From positions 26,350-90,349 of the forward strand of contig JAIEPY010000007.1 of assembly GCA_019748155.1 (NCBI GenBank): a DNA stretch of 64,000 nucleotides. The letters are read 5' to 3'. Shown one piece after another: positions 57,599 through 64,000 of this stretch; the stretch's first letter is position 1; every line of letters starts with the position of its first letter. The stretch comes from Burkholderiales bacterium (GTDB lineage: Bacteria; Pseudomonadota; Gammaproteobacteria; Burkholderiales; UBA11063). The notes beneath the pieces are model-generated. The model was not told the DNA's origin. It worked only from the letters and a program-made list of their open reading frames with translations, and did no database searches. The translations under genes were made by a program, and so were the position numbers.

Positions 57599-57627
57599 CT
57601 ATTTTTAATTTTTAGGAGTCTTTAATC

Positions 57628-57963
57628 ATGAAACAATTCAGTAAATTTCTTGAGGAATACCAAGGCGGTATTTTAGATGATACGCTCGGTAAAGAGTTAG
57701 CTAAGTTAACTGAAGCTGTTGGTAAACAAGGCAAAAAAGGTACTATGAGTTTAAGCCTTATTCTTAAACCTGCAGGTAATGGCAAAATGGATTTATCCAT
57801 TTCCTACGCAGCTAAGCCACCAATTGATAATACTGTCAGCGGCTTGATGTTTGTCGATGATGATAACAACTTGGTTGCTGCTGATCCAAATCAGCCAGTA
57901 TTAACCGGAATGCGGATTGTTACTTCTCAGGAAGAGCAGCAACAACCTCGCGAAGCAATTTAA
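57628..57963 (+). CDS. Hypothetical early phage protein
   Basis: Intact ORF with RBS. Confidence 0.65.
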   Translation: MKQFSKFLEEYQGGILDDTLGKELAKLTEAVGKQGKKGTMSLSLILKPAGNGKMDLSISYAAKPPIDNTVSGLMFVDDDNNLVAADPNQPVLTGMRIVTSQEEQQQPREAI

Positions 57964-57983
57964 TTTTAGCGGAAAGGAAAATC

Positions 57984-58847
57984 ATGAGCGCTGAAAAAAA
58001 CATTTTAGAAACTTTTGTCGAACATCAAAACGATGTTGATACTATTCTAAATGTACCTGGAACAGATACACCATTGCTAATTTTGCACAATGGTGATAAA
58101 CAAGCTGTTGATTTGGAAAAGTACCTGAATCAACCCCTGAAGTTACGAACAACTAAAGAGTTTCGCGATATTCGTGGATTCATTGACTATGTGAATGACT
58201 TCAAGGGTGAACATACTGTGATCTTTGCCGGTAGTGAGCAGATTACCGCAATTTTTGATTATCATAAAAAGGATGATCCTCGGTGGTGCAATCATATTGC
58301 TACATTCAAGCTATCAATCTCTAATCGCTGGAAGATTTGGACTGGTGCTCATAATGAGTGGATGCCTCAGAAACGATTCGCTGATTTTCTCGACAGTGGT
58401 TTAAATGAAATTATTGTATCAATCATTAACGGTAAATCAACTCCATCACAGGCAGAAGTTCTTAGCATCGTTAAAAACTTCAGGACTACCCAAACATATG
58501 AATATGATTCAAGCATTGACGAAGGTAGTGAAACTATTGGATTCAAGAAGATTATTCAGGGAGGCTCTTCTAAAACAGAGAAACTGGTATTACCTGAATA
58601 TGTGATGATTGCGTTACAGCCATATGAAGATATTCACGTGATTAATGACCGTTTATCTGAAGACTTACAGTTACCGGCTTATGAACTTAAAGTTAAATTA
58701 AGCTGGATGGTTCAAACCGAAGGTGAGCGCGGTGTCTTGGGCTTTAAAATACAGATTCTAAATGTTGAAAATGTATTGAATAAAACCCTTGAAAAAATCA
58801 AAAATGCCGTCGCAAACCTAACTGAAGTGAAAACCTATATCGGGTAA
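57984..58847 (+). CDS. DUF2303 (YfdQ-like) protein
   Basis: RDIRGFIDYVNDF...AIFDYHKKDDPRWCNHIATFKL. Confidence 0.75.
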   Translation: MSAEKNILETFVEHQNDVDTILNVPGTDTPLLILHNGDKQAVDLEKYLNQPLKLRTTKEFRDIRGFIDYVNDFKGEHTVIFAGSEQITAIFDYHKKDDPRWCNHIATFKLSISNRWKIWTGAHNEWMPQKRFADFLDSGLNEIIVSIINGKSTPSQAEVLSIVKNFRTTQTYEYDSSIDEGSETIGFKKIIQGGSSKTEKLVLPEYVMIALQPYEDIHVINDRLSEDLQLPAYELKVKLSWMVQTEGERGVLGFKIQILNVENVLNKTLEKIKNAVANLTEVKTYIG

Positions 58848-58857
58848 TTAATCTGCT

Positions 58858-59030
58858 CACCCATGAATTTGAGTGAGCATTTAACACACAGGACATTGAC
58901 TGCAGCGCATTTGTAAAGTGCGCTGTCTTGAATGGCTTGCAAGTGGGCTTATAGATGCTGATTCATAGATAGTCGGTAGCTTTAAGCCCATTTATCCACA
59001 GGTAGCCCACATAAGTTGTGGGTTATTACT
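58858..59030 (+). ncRNA. Intergenic structured RNA candidate
   Basis: TGCTCACcc...gAGTGAGCA, CAGCGCA...TGCGCTG, TGGGCTTA...TAAGCCCA, AGCCCACat...GTGGGTT. Confidence 0.4.
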
Positions 59031-59291
59031 TTTGTAATGACTAAAACAGGAAGTTATATGACAAATTCACAATTAAAAAAACAAGCACAAAAGCTTTTAA
59101 ATAAATGGCAAAAAACGATAAAAATTGGAGATAGAGTTAAATACTATCCGATTATGGGCGAAGCCAAGTTTCGCGAATATACTGTTCAATCAGAGGCATT
59201 TTTAACTGATGGTGGGATGGGTGCTGGTGTTTTTTTAGAAGGATTTTCTGGGTATGTATGTTTAGATCATCTGGAGTTAATCAATGATTGA
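59016..59291 (+). CDS. Hypothetical protein
   Basis: Probable start at MTNSQLKKQAQ (about 59058). Confidence 0.6.
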   Translation: MWVITFVMTKTGSYMTNSQLKKQAQKLLNKWQKTIKIGDRVKYYPIMGEAKFREYTVQSEAFLTDGGMGAGVFLEGFSGYVCLDHLELIND

Positions 59292-59324
59292 AACGGAGTA
59301 ATTAACTAATTTATTGGGGTTACC

Positions 59325-60050
59325 ATGAATGAAAAAGAAAAAGCGCTTGCCAAGATTCAAAAATGTTTGCGGCTAGCTAATAGTACTAATCCACATGAGG
59401 CAGCACAGGCACTTAAACAAGCGTACGCGCTAATGCGTAAGCACAATATTAGTGAGGGAGTAGCGATTGACTGCGGAGATATTACCATCGGCAGTGAATT
59501 AAACGCGACGAATACTAACAAAATTCCTGAATGGTTAAATCACCTAGTCAATGTGATTCAAGATACTTTTTCGGTAGTTGCAACCTGCAGGACTTATTCT
59601 GGTAGTAATTATTATGGATCTCGTACGACATATAAATCAACCATAAAATTTCACGGTGAACGCAGCGATGTTATTATTGCTGAGTATGCTTTTAATTTTT
59701 TATTACGGTTATTACGTAAAAGTAGAAGCGAATATTCTTCACAACTCAGTTCGTTTAAGCGGAATCGGACAAAATTAGCTGATCAATATGCTCAAGGTTG
59801 GTGTATTGGTGTTAATAATGCACTTAGGGATTTACGACGATTTAATCCAGACGAGCAAAAAAAGCAACGCGAAAAAATCAACAACTACATTAATACAGTA
59901 CATGGCGATTTAGATACCAAGAAAATAACCAAGCAAACCGCAACCGACATGACGTCATTAAGAGCTGGGTTTAATGATGGGCAAAAGGTTGAGATTAATC
60001 GCGGGATTAATACTACAGAGCAAACTTATTTGGAGGATAAAACAGCATGA
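59325..60050 (+). CDS. DUF2786 domain protein
   Basis: ALAKIQKCLRLANSTNPHEAAQALKQAYALMRKHNI. Confidence 0.85.
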   Translation: MNEKEKALAKIQKCLRLANSTNPHEAAQALKQAYALMRKHNISEGVAIDCGDITIGSELNATNTNKIPEWLNHLVNVIQDTFSVVATCRTYSGSNYYGSRTTYKSTIKFHGERSDVIIAEYAFNFLLRLLRKSRSEYSSQLSSFKRNRTKLADQYAQGWCIGVNNALRDLRRFNPDEQKKQREKINNYINTVHGDLDTKKITKQTATDMTSLRAGFNDGQKVEINRGINTTEQTYLEDKTA

Positions 60051-60415
60051 GAACAATTAAAGACATATTAGCAATAGACCCTAACGCTAGATTTTCGTGT
60101 GATGATGTTGAACACGGCGCGTTTCCAGGTGACGAAATTTTAGAGCAGATTGGTTATTGTGATGAAATTCCTGTGGTTACTTATTGTAAACCAAACTATT
60201 TTGCAATGGACGCTGTTGACATTCTAGAGCGCGAAGCAGAATGCTGGACTGATGCTTATGAAGACTATGAATTACATTATAGTATAGAATTAAAAGCCAA
60301 ACTGCAGGCTGTGCTTGATGAGATTGTCGAGTACGAAAAGGCAGCTAATACTTCTTATTCCTGCGGCGAAGAGTTAGATATTAGCGAGGAATGGAAACAG
60401 TTGAAAGGTGAATGA
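60047..60415 (+). CDS. Hypothetical protein
   Basis: Overlapping operon ORF. Confidence 0.6.
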   Translation: MRTIKDILAIDPNARFSCDDVEHGAFPGDEILEQIGYCDEIPVVTYCKPNYFAMDAVDILEREAECWTDAYEDYELHYSIELKAKLQAVLDEIVEYEKAANTSYSCGEELDISEEWKQLKGE

Positions 60416-60846
60416 TGATTATTTTGCTAGACGAAATGATAAATAAAGAACTTATTTATTATTATGATAGAGTTACAGAGAAGCAATATGAACATAAATC
60501 AATAATAGTTGGATTTAGTTATGATTTTAATTATGTTTTCCTTGCCTCAGAGCGACAGTATAAAGGTAGAATTTTCAGTGATTATTTAAAATATCATACT
60601 ATTTTACATAAATGTCATAACTTGGGAATGTCTGTTTTTAGGACATATGTGGGTGGACTTGTGGCAGTTGGAGGTGTTCATAAAGAATTTAAGCAAATAC
60701 AACAAATAATCTTTAATAAACGAGATAGAGAATTATTGTGTAAACAAAATACGTTGCTTAATAAACTTAAACAAATAGACGAAACGAAGCAATCCTATGC
60801 AGATGAAGTTCAACGGCTTAAAGTTTATGAGGTGAATAATGAGTAA
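60412..60846 (+). CDS. Hypothetical protein
   Basis: Overlapping operon ORF. Confidence 0.6.
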   Translation: MMIILLDEMINKELIYYYDRVTEKQYEHKSIIVGFSYDFNYVFLASERQYKGRIFSDYLKYHTILHKCHNLGMSVFRTYVGGLVAVGGVHKEFKQIQQIIFNKRDRELLCKQNTLLNKLKQIDETKQSYADEVQRLKVYEVNNE

Positions 60847-61021
60847 CACGGGATTTTGGCTTAATACTATTCAAATTGTTCTATTTGCAATACTTGGCGT
60901 TTATAGCACTTTAAAAATGAAAAAAGCAAAAGATAATAAAGATTTGTTTAAAATGCTTGATGAAATGTGTACAAGTATATTAGCTTATTTAGCAATGATG
61001 TTAACGATTTTAATGAGGTAA
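60839..61021 (+). CDS. Small TM hypothetical
   Basis: Overlapping operon ORF. Confidence 0.5.
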   Translation: MSNTGFWLNTIQIVLFAILGVYSTLKMKKAKDNKDLFKMLDEMCTSILAYLAMMLTILMR

Positions 61022-61025
61022 TCTG

Positions 61026-61397
61026 ATGGATGAGTTTATTAATGACTTAGCGGATCAAATTGCAGACTGTGTATACTGTAAAAAATGCCGCAAAGGAATA
61101 ACAATTAATATTAAATCTCTTGGATTTGCACTAGAGCGCTCGCTCGGAAAGAGTGCGTTCAAAATGTTAAAAATTGGGATTCTGCAAGATCAACTAGTGA
61201 CGCTGGGATTTGGATTTGAAAAACGAGATGCCAAATTAGACTTGTATCAAATAAATTCAATGTTTGATAAAAAACATTACCATATTATGTTTTGGAAAGA
61301 TCTTGTATTTGTGCGTGACGAAATATTTTATTACGACTCTCCGACATTTATTCAAGACGTATTAACAAAAGTAAAGGAGTTAATCAACTATGAGTAA
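61026..61397 (+). CDS. Hypothetical protein
   Basis: Operon ORF with RBS. Confidence 0.55.
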   Translation: MDEFINDLADQIADCVYCKKCRKGITINIKSLGFALERSLGKSAFKMLKIGILQDQLVTLGFGFEKRDAKLDLYQINSMFDKKHYHIMFWKDLVFVRDEIFYYDSPTFIQDVLTKVKELINYE

Positions 61398-61605
61398 GAA
61401 TAAAACACCAAAAAGCTGTGAAAACTGTTGTTATTCTAAAAGCGAATTTTGCTCTGAAGCTGGGTATAATCTACTGGTTTGCATTAACGGACTCTCTTGG
61501 GCTTGCGGAGAATATGTTTACCCAAAGTATAAGTGTGAAAGATTCCGGCAGAAGGCACCTAAATCTTGGAAAGTTGGGAAAGCGGGGGTAACTAACCATG
61601 ATTAA
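61390..61605 (+). CDS. Cysteine-rich hypothetical protein
   Basis: CENCCYSKSEFC...LSWACGEYVYPKYKCERF. Confidence 0.55.
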   Translation: MSKNKTPKSCENCCYSKSEFCSEAGYNLLVCINGLSWACGEYVYPKYKCERFRQKAPKSWKVGKAGVTNHD

Positions 61606-61795
61606 AATATCTACTATCAAAAACGGTGTGACTAATTGCACCTATTGCCAAACTGCAGCAGTTAATCGCCGCATACGGCATTTAACAGATTCAGAGCATG
61701 AGATAGTATCAACCAAACAAGCAACGCTTGCTGAACTAGCTGAGCTAGAAGCGGTTATCACTAAGCCAGCACCGATGAAGCGCAGAAGCAATTAA
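61598..61795 (+). CDS. Hypothetical protein
   Basis: Operon ORF. Confidence 0.5.
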   Translation: MIKISTIKNGVTNCTYCQTAAVNRRIRHLTDSEHEIVSTKQATLAELAELEAVITKPAPMKRRSN

Positions 61796-61814
61796 TTATT
61801 TTAAGGAAATTATA

Positions 61815-62174
61815 ATGGGAACTAGAGCAAGTATTGTAATTCAGGATAAACATGATACTATATTCTTATATCGTGGGCATGATGGATATCCATCTGAAAC
61901 ATTAACCGACTTACAAAAAACATTAGATAAATATTCTCAATACCTAGATGACGCGGTTAGTATAGCAACATGGATTTTATGGCAACAGAATCAACTAAGC
62001 TCAACGCCAGATTATGAATTAACTTCTTGCTGTCACGGTGATGAAGATTATTTATATCTAATTGATAGTAAAACCAAAAAAGTACAAGCGTATCAGACTC
62101 CGCGCAAAGATGACTGGGAGATACAAAATATAGCAAACATTATTGCTGATTGTAAGAAAATAGAGCATGAGTGA
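61815..62174 (+). CDS. Hypothetical phage protein
   Basis: MGTRASIVIQDKHDTIFLYRGHDGYPSET. Confidence 0.6.
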   Translation: MGTRASIVIQDKHDTIFLYRGHDGYPSETLTDLQKTLDKYSQYLDDAVSIATWILWQQNQLSSTPDYELTSCCHGDEDYLYLIDSKTKKVQAYQTPRKDDWEIQNIANIIADCKKIEHE

Positions 62175-62246
62175 CATACTAATCGAATACTACAGGTTGC
62201 AGCTAGATGCTGCTATTGAGTTAATGTTAAATTTATGGAGGATATG

Positions 62247-62462
62247 ATGGAAACATATGTAAAATTAGGCTGGATTAAACTAAGTGCGTTTGCAAAACTC
62301 ACTGGAATTAGTGAAATAGCAGTAAAAAGACGTAAAGAAAATGTTAATTATCCTGCTTGGCGAGTTGGTGCAGGAATGGTTAAGCTGCTTAGGGATGGTC
62401 ATTATGTCAACTATGAGGAATATTTAAAATGGGCAGAAAAACAGCCGTCAGTAGCGGCATAA
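62247..62462 (+). CDS. Excisionase-like DNA-binding protein
   Basis: VKLGWIKLSAFAKLTGISEIAVKRRKEN; overlaps integrase start. Confidence 0.7.
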   Translation: METYVKLGWIKLSAFAKLTGISEIAVKRRKENVNYPAWRVGAGMVKLLRDGHYVNYEEYLKWAEKQPSVAA

Positions 62463-63586
62463 GGGAACGTAACGGACGTATTGAAATAGACTTTTACTAT
62501 GGCGGTGTTCGTTGTCGTGAAACCTTACTACTTGAACCAAACCCTAAGAATCTAAAGTATGCGGCTCAATTAAGAGCCGCTATTCTTTTTGAAATTAGTC
62601 TGAATAAATTTGATTATGCGACATATTTCCCAAGCTCTCAACGAGTGAAGCAATTTGCTACAGCTCAAAGTTTTACAATGGATGAACTATTAAATCGACA
62701 GATTGAGCTTTATACTGGGCGGGAGTCAAACGGCAATATGTCAATTTCAACGCTGCAGGGGTATGTGAACTCAATCCAAGCTCATTTGATACCCTCATTT
62801 GGCAAATATGATATAACCGAGTTAACTCCAATGTTAATTAAAGATTGGATATATTCGCTAAATTGCTCAGCTAAAACAATTCGCAATACCTTAATCCCAT
62901 TGAGTAAGGTTCTCAAAACTGCACTCAATGATAGAGTAATCAAGTCTAATCCACTTGAAGATTTGGACTTAGACGAAATAATAAAGGATATTGCCAAGCC
63001 CTCAATCAGAGAGAAGATAGACCCATTTTCTACCGAAGAAAAAGAGTATTTGATTAATATCGCTACCGGACAGCTAAAAAATATAGTTCAATTCAATTTT
63101 TGGGCTGGGTTGCGCACTGGAGAATTAATAGCTCTACGCTGGCAAGACATTGATCTTGAAAATAGAATAATCCATGTTAAGCATAATATAGTTAGAGGAA
63201 AGGAGAAAGCTCCTAAGACTAAATCTGGAGTTCGTAAAATCATTATGCTGCCACAGGCTGAAATTGCTTTAATTCAGCAGTTTGAAATTACAGGTCGGCA
63301 AAATGATTTTGTATTTCATAATCCTACTTATAACTTGCCATGGGCTAACGACCAAGCAATTCGACAGCAATGGCAAAAATTATTCAAAGATGGTAAAGTG
63401 CGATACAGATATTTTTATCAAACTAGACATACTTATGCAAGCACCCTGTTGACTAATGGTGAAAATATTGCGTGGATTGCTACTCAGCTTGGACATATTA
63501 ACACTGAAATGGTGATAAAAAGCTATGGAAAATTTATACCCGACTCGGGCGTAATTGGAGGCTATAAGATGAAAGGTAATTACTAG
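62429..63586 (+). CDS. int: Tyrosine recombinase (prophage integrase next to att site)
   Basis: Arm-binding N-terminus; GLRTGELIALRWQDIDLE, QTRHTYASTLLTNGENIAWIATQLGH, SYGKFIP. Confidence 0.95.
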   Translation: MGRKTAVSSGIRERNGRIEIDFYYGGVRCRETLLLEPNPKNLKYAAQLRAAILFEISLNKFDYATYFPSSQRVKQFATAQSFTMDELLNRQIELYTGRESNGNMSISTLQGYVNSIQAHLIPSFGKYDITELTPMLIKDWIYSLNCSAKTIRNTLIPLSKVLKTALNDRVIKSNPLEDLDLDEIIKDIAKPSIREKIDPFSTEEKEYLINIATGQLKNIVQFNFWAGLRTGELIALRWQDIDLENRIIHVKHNIVRGKEKAPKTKSGVRKIIMLPQAEIALIQQFEITGRQNDFVFHNPTYNLPWANDQAIRQQWQKLFKDGKVRYRYFYQTRHTYASTLLTNGENIAWIATQLGHINTEMVIKSYGKFIPDSGVIGGYKMKGNY

Positions 63587-63653
63587 CTTTGGTCGCTGTG
63601 TGGTCACTGCATTATTCTGTTTTGCTTTAACTCATTGACTTACTTGGGTTTTA

Positions 63654-63681
63654 TTGGCGGAAAAGGCGGGATTCGAACCCG
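63654..63681. repeat. Integrase-proximal attachment site within the tRNA-Ser 3' end
   Basis: 28-bp repeat overlapping the T-arm/acceptor of the intact tRNA. Confidence 0.93.
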
Positions 63682-63744
63682 CGAGACGTTTTACCGTCTG
63701 CTCCCTTTCCAAGGGAGTACCTTCGGCCACTCAGACACTTTTCC
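63655..63744 (-). tRNA. tRNA-Ser (GGA)
   Basis: Acceptor GGAAAAG/CTTTTCC, anticodon loop TTGGAAA, long variable arm, T-arm GGTTCGAATCC, encoded CCA. Confidence 0.97.
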
Positions 63745-63927
63745 TGACATAAATACAGGCGTTATTATAAAGCAAGCGCTGTGTCTTCGCTAAAGTTTTT
63801 TAAAATATTTGCTCTCAGGGCTCAAATCTTGCAAAGCTAAACTAAAACTCAGTTTAAATTAATATTTGATGAATAAAAGCGACTTAACGATTAAATACTT
63901 TTAAAAATGTTGGCAATTTGCTATGTA

Positions 63928-64000
63928 ATCGGGTAAGACCGCCCTCACGGGCGGGACTTCCCACACCACCGTACGTGCGTTGTCGCATACGGCGGTTTTA
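63928..64000 (-). mobile_element. 3' end (domains V and VI) of a group II intron, truncated by window end
   Basis: Minus strand ACCGCCGTATGCGACAACGCACGTACGGTGGT (DV-like hairpin) then GTGGGAAGTCCCGCCC...CTTACCCGAT. Confidence 0.6.

Larger units (their letters stand above)
13395..63681. mobile_element. Prophage (~50.3 kb), lambda-like head and P2-like tail, integrated at tRNA-Ser(GGA)
   Basis: 28-bp direct repeats TTGGCGGAAAAGGCGGGATTCGAACCCG at both ends; integrase next to the tRNA end; full phage gene set between. Confidence 0.93.

Overview
A low-GC proteobacterial chromosome window. (1) About 0.03-11.0 kb is a defence island: a Type ISP-like restriction-modification fusion (5' end outside the window), an OLD-family ATPase/TOPRIM nuclease with a KTSC-domain gene, a duplicated tail of the RM gene, then a DUF2971 gene, an unknown gene, DarT/DarG and a small wHTH-like gene. 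(2) About 11.26-13.37 kb is chromosomal: prfB with its programmed +1 frameshift and a putative lipoprotein. (3) About 13.395-63.681 kb is a ~50.3 kb prophage bounded by a perfect 28-bp direct repeat. One copy of the repeat is the 3' end of tRNA-Ser(GGA) and the other is a displaced fragment. The prophage has a lambda-like head (Nu1/A terminase, portal, S49-type protease, decoration protein D, capsid E) and a P2-like contractile tail with a T TTT TTG -1 frameshift in gpE. It also has DnaC/O-like replication genes, a CI/S24 repressor, an early operon with boxA, ParM-like partition genes, two BrnTA modules, two tyrosine recombinases and several cargo genes. (4) After the tRNA lies what looks like domains V/VI of a group II intron on the minus strand. 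The most unusual signals are three antirepressor cassettes, each preceded by a C4-antisense-like leader whose antisense and target segments co-vary so that each copy has its own pairing specificity, and each followed by a tiny BRO-N-like ORF. Also unusual are two copies of a small RNA-leader plus 32-aa hydrophobic-peptide module, each with a convergent promoter, resembling an unrecognised type I toxin-antitoxin-like element. All homology calls come from reading motifs; no database search was run.
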